Of a stretch of DNA of 64,000 bases, positions 46,537 through 58,838 are shown piece by piece (positions within the stretch are counted from its first letter, which is position 1; each line of letters starts with the position of its first letter). The notes beneath the pieces are model-generated. The model did not search any database. It was not told the origin of the DNA and was given only the letters and a program-made list of their open reading frames with translations. The position numbers and the translations under genes are program-made. Location: positions 3,968,001-4,032,000 of the forward strand of contig CP075496.1 of assembly GCA_021613535.1 (NCBI GenBank). Direction: 5' to 3'. This stretch comes from Adineta vaga. Its lineage: Eukaryota > Rotifera.

Positions 46537-48091
46537 CTAATTTCCACAATTTGTACAAAGAAATCCACGTGGATCTTTATAGAATTTCTTCGAACCAATT
46601 GGTCGATGACATTTAACACATAGAAAACACTGTTCATGATATGTCTTCTCATCAACTATACTATAACGCGTATCAAATGGAATAATTTGTGTACATTTAT
46701 GACAACGTTTAGCAAATAATTCATCATTACATTTAACACAAAATGGTTCATTCTTGTTTGCACAAAGTAATTTTTCATTTTGTAATGATTTTTGACAATT
46801 TGAACATTTAAAACATTCAGAATGATAATCTCGTGTTTCATATGTTATACCGGATGATAAAATAGGTTTTCCACATGCAACACAATCTTTTGTATCGATT
46901 TCACATTTTTGACACCATGGTTGATCATTATGTAGTGTAAATGTTTGAGATGGATCTAATGGACGATGACATAAAGCACAAGTAAAACATTCGGAATGAA
47001 ATGAACGACCATTAAAATCAATACGACGATGTATTCTTTGCTCGATTGGCAAACCACATTCAACACAAAGTTTAGTTGATGAATTATAATTTCGTTGAAG
47101 ACAATTTCCACACTAAATAATAATTTTTAATTTATTTTCGTAGAAAAATATGATCATTTACTTTAAATCGTGAGCCTTCAGAATTTATTGTAAATACACC
47201 ATTGATTGGTTGTTTACATCGTTCACAGCAGAAACATTCGTAATGATATTCTTTATCATGTGCTTGAGTAATACGACTACCAGCATGAAATGGTAACATA
47301 CAGGCAGCACAACTAAAAGAACAATATCGTTCTTCTTGTACAACATTAAAACCTTGATGTTTTACGACTTACTGTTCAATTCCTCTGGTATTATTATCAT
47401 TTCCCATCGGAAATAACTCATAATTATGACCTTGTTCACCGCGATAATATGCCGCTAATTCATCTCGATTCAATGTTTCAGCTAATTTTTCTGCAAATTG
47501 AACGGATTTTTGTTGATTTCGTTGTTTTTGTTGATTTTGTTTTTGAAAACTTTGTTGATCACGTTTTTTGAAACATGATGTACAATAAATTTTATTTACT
47601 CGATCATCTTCATAAATTTCACCTTCAATTAAACTTTGACATTCTTGACATTTCAAACAATTATGATGATACTCTTTGTTATTATATCGTTTTGTTATAT
47701 GACGAGATGCAGGATTAAACGGAAGACCACAACCACCACAACTTGTTACTCTAAATAGATAACTATATTAACTCTAATCTAAATTCTCTTTCAAAAATAC
47801 ATACGTAGGTTTAGCTTCTGGTTCCTCGGTTTGCTTAGTTTTTCCTGCATTGGCTTTTTCCGAACGTGTACATTCTAGACAGAGTGCTTCTCGATCGAGT
47901 TCATCCGGTGTAAATGATCCGTCGTATGCTTTCGAACATCTAACACATGATAGACAATCTGAATGATATGTTTTTCGATTGATTGTTATTGTATCTTCTG
48001 TTCCATGACGAAATGGTCTTTCACATTTAGCACAACTATTTATCCAATAAAAATGAAATATTTTATTATATCATTTTATGTCTTACCTCAT
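46537..48091 (-). CDS. Six-LIM-domain protein (FHL/PINCH-like)
   Basis: A multi-LIM adaptor, of the sort that links actin structures, adhesion sites and the nucleus. Six LIM domains can be counted: CAKCERPF...CLEC, CGGCGLPF...CTSC, CAACMLPF...CGNC, CVECGLPI...CQKC, CVACGKPI...CVKC and CHKCTQII...CTNC. Each has the usual eight Cys/His zinc ligands and an aromatic-histidine block (YHSDCLSC, YHHNCLKC, YHYECFCC, FHSECFTC, YHSECFKC, YHEQCFLC). Between LIM2 and LIM3 is a Gln/Lys linker. The first coding exon is only 5 nt (ATG at 48089-48091 plus two bases); it joins at an intron to give MSCAKCERPF. No PET, PDZ or kinase part was seen, so FHL-, PINCH- or prickle-like placement is open. Confidence 0.88.
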
Positions 48092-48335
48092 TTTGTTGCA
48101 GAGACACGTAGAAGAAATAACAAGTAAGAAATGTTGCTTTCACAGGAGAAACAATCGTTTTGAAAAAAAGAAAAAGAATAGTAGATTGTCGTTTCACCTA
48201 TTTTTGTTTTGCTTCTCAACACTTTCACTGAAAAACAAAATGAAACAGAAAGAAAAGAAAAGAAAAGAGTGTCTTTTTGCGTTTTTGCTTTTATTTTTTT
48301 AAAATTCATTCTCATGTCAATAGAAATGAATGGAG

Positions 48336-49436
48336 TTATATTCGACGCGACGATTTGCTATGACTGAAAGGGTTATAGATGTATCGAACGCCATGCAGTG
48401 GTTGAGAACTGATCATGCTTGAATCAAATTCTTGTCTACTCTCCATCACCATTTTCTACGAAGAAAAGAAAAACTTTTCAGATTATAATTTTAAAAAACA
48501 TTTCGTGTACTTTAACAGTTTCAAAGTGATCGAGAAGACGGTTTAGATGAGGCGTTTTGATACATTCATTCACAGTACCGGGATATGGTTTGGTTGGATT
48601 GATAGCAGACATACCTCTATTATAATCACAGAGTATTAAAACAATTCAATTGCATACTAGTTTTAATCCTAACTTACAGATAGTCGTGTGGTACAGTCAC
48701 GGCTACCATGTTTTCTGATAATTCATCCGTTGATATACTCGGCTAAAATGCAGAAGGAACTTTCAAGATCTCGCTTTTGCTATATTGTTGTTGTACAATC
48801 TTACATTTAAAAGGAAAAGCTCATTGGCAATCAATTCCAATACAGAATTTGATAATTGAGGCTATAAATACTATTTTGATATTATTCTATTTATTATCAT
48901 ATTTCTTTACATTCTTTTCTTGTCTATTAGCATAGATACATTTAATGACTGTTGTGTAAGATTCTAATGCATCTTTAATGATCGATTCTCGTTCATCGTG
49001 TGATTTAACTGTCGAATTCATATATTTCATCTGACGACGAGAAGTTACTGGCTAGAAAATTCTTTTTTGTTTTTCTTTTGTAAAATATTCAATTATTTCT
49101 ACTTGAGATTTCTTCTTCTGTCGATGAACTATTCTAAAATATTGTCGATATAGAACAGGTATCATTCTATGATTACTTTACTCAAATGAATTATGTTTCT
49201 AAATAGAAGAACGAGAATATTATTTTTCGATTCATTCGATATAGTTTTCATACATCAAACATAATATCATAAGCAATAGATGGCAATTGTCGACGTTCAT
49301 TTCGAACTTGATCATTAATCGCCAGTTCATATGCTATCTCATCAGGATTTGTTTGACCATGTTGTAATCGACCAAAATAGAACGAACCATAATCTCGATT
49401 TGTAGTTACAAATGGTTCAACAAACGATTGTTTCAT
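48336..49436 (-). CDS. Unrecognised multi-exon gene
   Basis: Not recognised. About 230-260 aa from seven or eight small exons joined by consistent GT..AG introns. Exon 1 (MKQSFVEPFVTTNRDYGSFY, with FGRLQHGQTNPDEIAYELA) is polar. Middle exons read RRQMKYMNSTVKSHDERESI, PQLSNSVLELIANELFLLN and PSISTDELSENMVAVTVPHDY. The end reads RGMSAINPTKPYPGTVNECI, LNRLLDHFE and SRQEFDSSMISSQPLHGVRY before the TAA at 48336. The many aromatic and Pro positions without any fold marker recall small axonemal (CFAP-type) proteins, but that is only an impression. The exon join near 48905 is uncertain. Confidence 0.6.
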
Positions 49437-49646
49437 ACTTTGTTTATAAATGAAAATATTTAGATATACTAATGGCGCCTTATGTAAGAAAAAGTTCGTT
49501 TATTTCGAAGAAAGACAAAAAGCATGAATAAAAAATAATAATCTTTAATTTCACTTAGCTATTAAGAAAATACAAATTTTATCTAAGATTTGTTTTGTAC
49601 CGATATATTTGCGTGATTAAATAGTAGATTATGAACTTCAAATAAT

Positions 49647-50471
49647 TCATTTTGAAGGCCACCATGGTATCAATCTAGATGTTGTTTGTTGATATTGTTT
49701 ATATTTGGGATATTTTTGTGAACTAACCGATTCCGTAAAAGTTGTTGAACCATTAATCAATGCTGTTAATGATATTGTACCTAAAATTGTCCAATTAATA
49801 TAAGAAAATGGTTGAACAGAAAATGTAAATGCATAAAAAATCCACCAAAGACAAATTTCCGAGAAGAAATTTGGATGTCGAGAGTATTTAAAAAGTCCTT
49901 GTTGAAGAAAACCATCTTTTGTTCCTGGTCGTTTGGCTTGTTTATCATCATGAAAATTCCATTGTTGTTGATCGGCAGTCACTTCCACAATGAAGAAGAA
50001 TAAGAAAAGAATAGTACAAACAAGATCCCATAGATTCAATGGAGCTGATCGATGTGATGCAATATAATAAATGGGACAAGCAATAAATAATAAAAGAATA
50101 TTTTGAAAAATAGAAATAAATGTGAAATTAAATATTTCAAATAAAAAACGATTATTAACAATTTTTCTTAATAATGGCCAACGATAATCTTCTCCTGACC
50201 ATGTATAACCGTCTTTTCGTGCGAAATTATATGATAAACGAAGACCCCATGTCCATGCGAGAATTGTCATAAGAAGTACTCGAGGTTGGAATGGTGAACA
50301 TATGAATACAATTAAACAATAAGTTGGTGGTAATAAACTCCAAAGTTTATCCACTTGTGAATGATTTTGTGTTAGAAAACCAAGAATAAAACAGACAATA
50401 GATGAAATACTCATCACCGTTAATAAGTATGTTCCACCATGACCTTGTTCGAACCATGTTAAAGGATTCAT
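49647..50471 (-). CDS. DUF1295 / steroid 5-alpha-reductase-like membrane protein
   Basis: Intronless, 274 aa, with about six hydrophobic segments. The family marker near the C terminus is present: RPGTKDGFLQQGLFKYSRHP with NFFSEICLWWIFY, followed by SVSSQKYPKYKQYQQTTSRL and IPWW. This matches DUF1295 proteins, relatives of steroid 5-alpha-reductase and isoprenylcysteine methyltransferase that act on lipid substrates; the substrate here is unknown. The absence of introns is unusual among its neighbours, though animals and bacteria both have this family. The start ATG (50469-50471) gives MNPLTWFEQGHGGTYLLTVM, with the first membrane segment directly after. Confidence 0.85.
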   Translation of the reverse strand: MNPLTWFEQGHGGTYLLTVMSISSIVCFILGFLTQNHSQVDKLWSLLPPTYCLIVFICSPFQPRVLLMTILAWTWGLRLSYNFARKDGYTWSGEDYRWPLLRKIVNNRFLFEIFNFTFISIFQNILLLFIACPIYYIASHRSAPLNLWDLVCTILFLFFFIVEVTADQQQWNFHDDKQAKRPGTKDGFLQQGLFKYSRHPNFFSEICLWWIFYAFTFSVQPFSYINWTILGTISLTALINGSTTFTESVSSQKYPKYKQYQQTTSRLIPWWPSK

Positions 50472-50707
50472 CTTTAAGAGACAGAGACAGAGATATATAT
50501 ATATAGAGAGAGATACAAGAAAATATAAGTCATAAATTGTTGTTTTCGTTCAAATCATATACAAAGAAAAAACAGATTCATTTGTCTATTAATAATAAGA
50601 ATTATTTAGGACATTTTAATTAATCTGCACCGGGTTCATGGAAGACAAGGAAAAAAACCAACAAAGAACTAGATCCAGAAAGAAAACAAACGATTTCGAC
50701 TAGACGA

Positions 50708-51848
50708 TTAACCATGTTTTTTTCCATCAACAGGCATGAGAATTCGTAAACAACCTCGAACCATTTTTGAAAACCAAATTAAATTAATGAGATCAAGAAC
50801 AATACAAACATAGATAAGAACATAACGAAAATGACCCATGTGTGACCATAAGGGTGTAATAGCAACGGTATAAACTTTCCACCAATAGATTGGCATTGCA
50901 ACAATTCGAACAAAAAAGAAAACCAAAGTCATTAAAAGACCATTCAAGACAAATGGCTTCGATGTTTTTGAAAATTTCAATGTATCAAGAAACCATCTAA
51001 AGCAAATAAGTATATAAACTAACCGAAAGAGAAGTTATATCATGTTTACCTGATATTTACTAATGGAGTTGATAATTCAGCTAATAGTCGAAAATTTGCA
51101 AAATACGGCATAACATTCAATGTTAAAACATAAGCAAAAGCGTACATAGAAACCAGATGATGAGCTAATGTGAATGAATCACCAATTTTGGTATAGTGTC
51201 TTATAATAATCACCGTGTCTAAAAAAAGAATTTCGAATTGTCGAACAAGAATAGATTGTACAATCAAAATTAATTAAAATTTATAATTGCACACAATTTT
51301 TTCAATGAACATTCGAAAGCCCTCTTCAAGTATTAGAGTAATTTCCTTTTTTTTCCTCAAAAGAAATGAAATATTTACCGCTTAATAAATATCCAATCAC
51401 AAACGATAAATTTGTTTTTAATAAATAACTTTTATATCTATAAAATAAGAAACCATATGAAAAGAAAAACTAAGTAATTTCAATTATTTTTCTCTTACAA
51501 AAGCGGATTAGCAGCTAATCCACGATCAGCAATCATCATATAAACACAAATAATTCCCACTGCCAATGAATTAATCGATGAATTAATCCTGAAAAAACTA
51601 ATATTTTTGTTTCCTTCTTCATTGATATCAATCCATTACCTTGTACTCCAATCAATTTTTTGTGCATCTGTTAACGTTTGATACTTATTCACAAGAATTT
51701 TGGATAAAAATGGATTGATAAATTTATAAAGTACGAGAAAGAATGTAAAACTTGTGGCAACAACAGGTAGAAAAGTTGCATCAAATTTAACATTTACAAT
51801 CCGTTCTAAATCAGCTGAAGATATTTCTGCTTTTGTATCATTCATCAT
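50708..51848 (-). CDS. tlcd4: TLCD4 (TMEM56)-like TLC-domain protein
   Basis: A TLC (TRAM-LAG1-CLN8) domain membrane protein; relatives shape membrane lipid composition. Four exons, about 255 aa. Conserved pieces are KIDWSTRINSSINSLAVGII, DTVIIIRHYTKIGDSFTLAH, HHLVSMYAFAYVLTLNVMPY, NFRLLAELSTPLVN, WFLDTLKFSKTSKPFVLNGL and FFFVRIVAMPIYWWKVY. These match vertebrate TLCD4 closely (NFRLLAELSSPFVN, FFIVRIASM). The TLC His pair is kept in AHHL. It ends in a basic tail (MPVDGKKHG). Acyl chain or lipid partner is not known. Confidence 0.9.
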
Positions 51849-52414
51849 TTGTTATTCACATTCATTTCATAACGTTCTGAAAAAAAAAGAGTAATAATAA
51901 TAATAATAATGTTAAACGAAGATTGATTTATTAAAAAAAACTGTGTTTTCCCTCGTTCTTTAATCTAAAATAAACAACAACTTTAACCTAATAATAATAT
52001 CTTCATGTGTTAATTTGATTCGTAAAAGAATCCTTCCAATGATTATGAAACAGAGGTCGTTTATATTTTAACTCAATAAATCTTGTATTTTTCAAGAGAA
52101 ATTTTTCTATCTGGTTCATTTTATTTTATTACACACACACTAAAAAAAACGTAGAAGATGATGAACAAGTAAACAGACTTCAAGTATAGAAATAAAATAG
52201 TTTCTCTTGTTTCCTGAGAGACATCATTTTCACACACATGCACACATATACATATATTAATGTGTTGAGTTCATTCAAATAAATAAAGAAAGGCAAAGAA
52301 GATGTAAGAATATACACAAAAAAAGAGAAGATGGACAATGAATTAAAAAGAGAAATTTTCATTAATCTGATCAATGTTCCGTTCAAAAGAAGAAGAATCT
52401 GACAGACAAATATT
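51849..52414. other. Intergenic, no gene seen
   Basis: Contains an (ATA)n run near 51893-51909 and an (AC)n run near 52133-52141. The 113-aa frame at 52180-52521 (-) runs antisense-phase over the Caskin 3' end and is not a gene. Confidence 0.5.
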
Positions 52415-55400
52415 TCAAGATCGCATTGAAGGCGTTGGTTCATAATCAAGCATTTGATCAAGTTCTCGATTAAGATCAGAGAGCATTGTATCAATATCAG
52501 ACAAAACATTCGTTGTATCATTTCTAAGAAACAAATATAAACATATTGAAAATATTGAATATGAATTTCATCTTACTTGACTAATTTATTTTGTTGATCT
52601 TTTTTGATTATTTCAATATACTGTAGACGTTTTTCTCCAGTTAAAGTTGATGCTTTTCGTATCTGTTTATTTGGTGAATTGACATTTGTGGAAATAAATC
52701 GATCATTATTATCATAGATAGCTGTTGTCATAGGATACGATGGTTTTAAGAGATGAGAATTTGATTGTTCAAAAAATTGAATTGGTAATGACCGTTTCAT
52801 GGGATCAAAAGATGTATTATATAGATTATTATTTTGATTGTGTGGTGAACGTTGTTTAATTGTTCCGACATTTTCATTCGCAAATGGAATATTATTCGTT
52901 GATTCTGTACTTGAAGAAAGATTAGCATCACCTGATGATTGAAGATTTGTTGGTTTTATTGAACGTGGAATACTTCGAGAAGAATTTCCATTGATAATTG
53001 ATGAATTGACATCAGATTGCACTGATGTCGATGGAAGATTTTTTTCATTAGAATTTATGTTTTCTAAACTACGTGTTCGTGATGATGAGAGAGAATCATG
53101 AGTTGATGACGAAGAATTGTGAGTCATAGTATTTATTGTCGATGATAATGGTGGTGGTAAACGAAATGATGATGTACCCATTGGACTAACATTTGAGGTT
53201 AGTTTTGATTTATTGAATGATGTTTTTGGTGATATAGGAGGTTTTCGAAGTGTAGCATAATTCGATGAATCACCATTGGAAGTTATTCGTGTAGGTGAAA
53301 GTGGTGGTACTTGAACTGATGGCCTACAAATAGAAAGAATATTAGCTAAGAACATAGAGAGATTTATTTCATTTTACTTTCGAATGGATAATTGTGGAGG
53401 TTGTATACTATTGTTTTCTAAAGAATTACAACGTTCAAGTGTCGATTTTGTTTGTCGTATTGGAACAGCCGGTCGACGATCATTATTTATGACTGAAGAT
53501 TGTCTTGATGGTGTAGATGGTGGTGGTAAACGATGATGATTGGGTGATGAAACAACTGTTGGAGATTGTATTGGTGAATTTTGATTAGCATGAAAGAGAC
53601 CTTTTTTCATATCTTTCAAACGTTTAACACCGAGCATAAAACGTTTTTGATGACCTATAAAATGAAATTCAAGTTTGTTTGTTTTTTTTTCATATGAAAA
53701 CAGATCAATTGGAATGAAACGTTCAACACAGACTCTAAACAACCTTGATTATGTCTACTGAAAATATGAATTCTACTGAGAATATTCATAGATAATTAAG
53801 GCTTCTCTGATGCATAACCTATTTATCAAAAACAATTAATCAATCAAAGAAATATTCTCATGTCAACGATTCAATTGACAAGTGTCAAATCATATTAGAT
53901 TACATTCTCTAGTTAATGATTCATAAAAAAGAATCTTCGCTAAATTTCCTTACCTAAACGAGTAATACCAATATCTTCTAGATCTTCCCAAGCAATATCC
54001 ATAATATCTGATAATTGCTTATAATTTTGTTCATTTAATAAAGGTAAATAGGGACTTAAACGAATGAAACATAACCAATCATAAAGTGTATCGGGTTTAA
54101 AATCTGGTAAACCATCGGGTAAATGTAAACGAGCAATTTCATTCTTCAGTTTTCGTCGATGTGATGGATGTGTTATACCAATAGCTGTTAAATCCTACAT
54201 AAGAAGAAATAAAAAATTACAATTAAATCAATATTTATTAAAAGAATAAAAAAAGAATTTACTTCAGGTGTCATTCGAACAATCGTTTGTATATCATAAC
54301 CATTAGATAAGAAATTTTCAGCATAATCTTCATATGAAAATTCACGTAACCAAGATAAGACAATTTCATTTTCAGGGACACCATTACGTAATAATGTGTT
54401 AATATTTGTACTTATATTCAATGTATTTGATTCGTCTAAACGATCAAGACTACTATTTGAACTTCGATAACTTGTTTTATCTTGATCTGAAGATTTTGAT
54501 TCACTACTACAAATTGAACGAGCATCACCAACTGTTGTTTGATTTGTTGATGATAATGGACTAACTGTTGTTGAAACACCCATAAAACTTGATAATGCTA
54601 ATGTCTAAAATAATCGAATACACATTATTTCTTTTTCTTTTCAATAAAGAGTATGTCTTACTTTTGGACTATCGTATAGAGCTGTCGAGCTTCTACCACT
54701 ATCGATACTACTTGCTGCACTATGACGATAACTATTACTTGTTGGACTATCACGTCTTGAACGAGAACTCCAACTTGATGTTGTTATCAAACCTGAATCA
54801 GCTTGTGATACACGAGATATTGAATCACTATCAACAGGAGATAAATCTCCATTATGTGCTTGTGTTCGATGAACATCATCGGATGTTGTATGACGTATCT
54901 CTTTTCCATTAATTACTAGAAAATAACAAGAAAGACATATAAGTTTCTTATATGATTGACAGCAATAGAAATAATGAAAACACACAACTAGGACGATGAT
55001 GTCTTAAAACAACGTTGTTGCCGGTGAGTGACGTTGAAGCTGTCAATAATCGACTATGGTTATTGATATTGACAGGCGAAAGATGAGTTTTTCGAAAAGT
55101 GGACAAACCTTGACAATAAACATACATACAAACATGCAATCATGCAACAATAACAAAATGATATTAAAAAGATCATAGAATAGATATATAATATATATAG
55201 TTATATCGTATCGAAATCACTCCCATTAAATGTTTAAATATGAACATATTCTTTAAATGAACTTTTCCTGTATTCATCAAAGAGAAAAACATCTCAAAAT
55301 TATCTTAATCAACTATTGTTTCTTTAAGATCTCTTATATATTTCTTAGCTTTTCTATGATCTTTCTAACAGGTTTGCATTTTCTTCACAGAAAACCATGA

Positions 55401-58292
55401 CAAATCTCACTAGTATTATTTGATTGAACATATGTACTCGGAAAATAACCCATTCGAGTAGTTAAATCTTCTTGAAGAATGAAACCACGCCATTGACCTG
55501 TTGGATTTCTTTCTAAGACCTAGAAATACAAACACACAAAAACATTAATGTTTTTCAATCATTCATCTTTCTTTTAAATCAATATCTTACTGTAATACAA
55601 TCTCCTTCAGAGAAATTCAATGCTCCAACATGATTATCCGTATATAAACGAACGGCACGAACTAATATCGCATCGGAAAATTCTAAAAATGTCATTTTAC
55701 GCATATAAATATATATATATATTTACATATAAATTTTCTTTTCATACCTTTGATCAGTCGTTTAATATCATTTCCACTTTTTTGTTTAATAACAACTTCA
55801 TATGCTGTTTGTTCATATGAATTACAAAGATTTACATCAATTCCACATTCCAATAATAATTTTGCTGTGTCATAACGTCCATTTCTACAAGCCACATGTA
55901 ATGCTGTTCCATCATTAGTTGTTAAACGATTAATATCCATTCCGTTTAATAATAATAAACGTACAATATCTGTATGTCCATTTTTAGCTGCTAAATGTAA
56001 GGAAGAATTTTGTTCAGAATTATTTAATATCATTCTTTGACATAATGGATTTTGTACGAGTGAATTAACAACATCAAAACGTCCGTTTTCACAAGCTAAA
56101 TCTAAGGGTGTCAACAAACGACGATTAACTATAGTTGAATCAGATTGATGAAATAAAAGTAATTGTACTATCTCATTATGACCATATTGACTGGCTAAAT
56201 GTAATGGTGTATCACCACTGATTGACTGTTCATTAACATTTGCACCACGACGTAAAAGAATAAAAACAGGTTCAGTTCGACCTTGCCATGCTGCATAATG
56301 TAATGGACGTAAACCTTTGTTATCTTTTAAATTTATATTGGCACCATTATCAATGAGCAGCTTGAGAATTTCCACATTACCCGCCACGGCTGCTTCGTGG
56401 ATCGAGCTCATTCTAAGAAAAGAAAAGAAAAACGATAAAATCAAACCTTGAATTGTAATTATTGAGATTGACCACAATGAAAACAAATAGTCATATACAC
56501 TTTGCTAGCTGTGATCGTTTTTTCTTTTTCTTCTTCTTCTTCTTTTAGATTGTTATGTAGACGAGAAAGCGGATGTAATTACACAGCTATCCTTTTTTTA
56601 GCTCTAGCAATAGATGCATGCACGTATCTATACTCAAGATTACGTAAACTTTTGACACTACATAGTACAACAGCGAAGATTGCGTGTTGAGAAAAAGAAG
56701 AAGAAGAAAGATGTTGATAGGAGAAATAGAACGATGAGCGGATGAACGAGATGATCAATTGGATCAATTCTTCTATACATATATACATATATCGATGTAT
56801 ATGTTCAGAAGAAAGAAAAGAAATATCACGCCAGTAGTGCATGAAAAGACTAATGTGAACATTCTGATGATCTCATGGAAAATCTCTCTCGAGACAACAT
56901 GATCATCATCGTCATCATCATCATCATCGCCATCGTTTGTCGCCACTTGACCTCTTCCTTCCGTTTCCTTATGACAATCTCTATTCTTTTTTCTCATTCG
57001 GGAATCACACAATAGTTCATTCAAGGCAAACGAGTATTGACGTAAAAATAATCGTTAAAAATAACATCAAAAAAGTAAAAACTACATGATGATCGACATT
57101 CGGAAGTCACGCATGTTCTGCTTTTTGATCTAACGCCTTACACAGACTTCTGATTCATCATGATCAATTATAACGAAGAATGAGTCGTGCTGACTTTTCA
57201 TTTTCTATTCAGTCTTATCTATCTCTTTCTCTCCATATATTTGACCATATATGAAATAAAAAGAAAAAAAATGGATGAGCAGATGATGATCAATGTCCAA
57301 AACAATCATCAATGAAAATTAGCATTTATACAATGAATATCAACACGCGACATCGAAGTGTGAGAGACGAGAAGAAAAAAGAAGAAAAGAAAAAAACGCC
57401 TTTGACCTTATCTCCGTTTTCTTTCTTTTTTTCAATCGTGTGATGATAGACTTATCCTAACAAGGTCTTTCACGGAAATGAATGTTCAAAAGAACTAATT
57501 ATTCAAGTGATGATAAGAGAGTGTGAACAGAAACAAGGATAGAATAGTTCTATCTAACGTGTTAATTAAAATTGATTATTTTATTTTTCTCTTTAATTAT
57601 TTCAATTTCATAGAAGCAGATGAACTAGTAGACGACGATAGCGGCAGTTCTATGTCTTCCAATCATGTACAACAAACGACGACCTTTTTGCTTAGAGGTT
57701 GTTAATACTACTAGTAACAGCTTGTTTTCTTTCTCTTTTGCTTTTCAAAGCAAGCAAGAATATGTTCGATCGAACGGTTAATCTCTTGACCGTCGTAACG
57801 ATATATCAATAAATTTATTGTTCACTTTGATTTTTTTTCTCGAGTTTAACAGAAATAAAAAATATATATTCTCAATATAAACTATCAGAAATTGTCTTTC
57901 CTTAAGACAGAAAAAAAAACATATGTAATCAGTAGCAGTAAAGCGTGTAAATGAGAAACAAACGATCGAACTGATAATGATGATTATCTAATGTTTTCTA
58001 CAACAAATATCAACTTATTATCTTGCTTTTAGTCACAACAATGACGAACAATCTAAAGATTCTTTTCACTTACCCATTATCATCTTGAAAATTGAGATTA
58101 ATCTTTTTTGGTGAAACAATATCTGAATAAAATCGTTTCGTTTTTTTACTAAATTTAATCAAAGTTAGATTACTTACTTGTTTTTCCTGAACGACATTTC
58201 GATAAAATTCGTTGTAGTGAAGATATATTAGATGATTTCACCGCATCTAATAATTCATTTTCACGTTTCATACTCTTAATTGATCTATCCAT
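52415..58292 (-). CDS. caskin: Caskin (ankyrin-SH3-SAM scaffold)
   Basis: A neuronal scaffold that in other animals binds CASK and Lar-type receptor phosphatases. The domain order is complete. The start exon (MDRSIKSMKRENELLDAVKS, ATG at 58290-58292) and the next (SPKKINLNFQDDNG) match the caskin N terminus. Six ankyrin repeats follow (SSIHEAAVAGNVEILKLLID to GTALHVACRNGRYDTAKLLL), then an SH3 domain (AVRLYTDNHVGALNFSEGDC, GYFPSTYVQ), a Ser-rich linker, SAM1 (VLSWLREFSYEDYAENFLSN), SAM2 (TLYDWLCFIRLSPYLPLLNE, DIAWEDLEDIGITRLG), a long Pro/Ser-rich region and the conserved end LSDIDTMLSDLNRELDQMLD. The last is the short C-terminal caskin motif (DIGSMFDDLADQLDAML in human). More than a dozen exons; the intron between the NFQDDNG exon and the first ankyrin exon is about 1.66 kb, the longest in the window. 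Confidence 0.93.
56412..58076 (-). other. caskin: Long first-region intron of Caskin
   Basis: 1.66 kb between a GTAAGTG donor and a TTTTCTTAG acceptor. It carries an (ATC)n run near 56905-56935, antisense to a poly-Asp frame, and purine-rich stretches. No internal gene was found on either strand. Introns elsewhere are mostly 50-65 nt. Confidence 0.65.
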
Positions 58293-58838
58293 AAATACGT
58301 TCAGATTTATCACGCATATTTAGAAGCAGTTGAATGAATGTAAAAAGTTGAGAGAAGAAGAAGAAGAAGAAAAATGAAGAGATAGACAGTTGAGAGTACG
58401 CCAATTCACCAAGTGTCAATCAAAAAAAAGAAAAGAACAAATAAGGTGAATATGTTATAACACTCAAGAATAGAATATACACATGAGAGAGAGAGAGAGC
58501 AAAGAAATTTTCTAGTAGAACTTGATTCCTCTTTAGGGAACAGCGATTGAATGAACCTTACCAATCCACCATCTTTGTTCTTTGTTCGATATAAGATTTT
58601 TCTTGATGGTTCATTCTTCACCAATCGAATACTTCCTTTCAACCTCAATATTGATTTTAATCACACGCACATTGAAAAATAATAGAGGTCACTATTGAAG
58701 TTCACTTTACAATGATAAAAGAGAAAAAAAATGTTTCTCTTTCTTTTGTATTTCGTTTGCTCTCACTGGGAAATCTATGTTAAAATAGATTTGTTTTTCT
58801 CTTTTATCCATTGAATTAATTCATTGAGTTCCAGTGAT
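58293..58838. promoter_or_regulatory. Divergent 5' region, Caskin and family copy 5
   Basis: 546 bp between divergent ATGs. It holds an (AAG)n run near 58357-58371 and a (GA)n run near 58484-58499. The minus frame at 58406-58648 is low-scoring and has no similarity. Confidence 0.45.

Noticed and set aside
56880-56950. Poly-Asp frame in Caskin intron
   Set aside because: It is the translation of an (ATC)n microsatellite inside a long intron.
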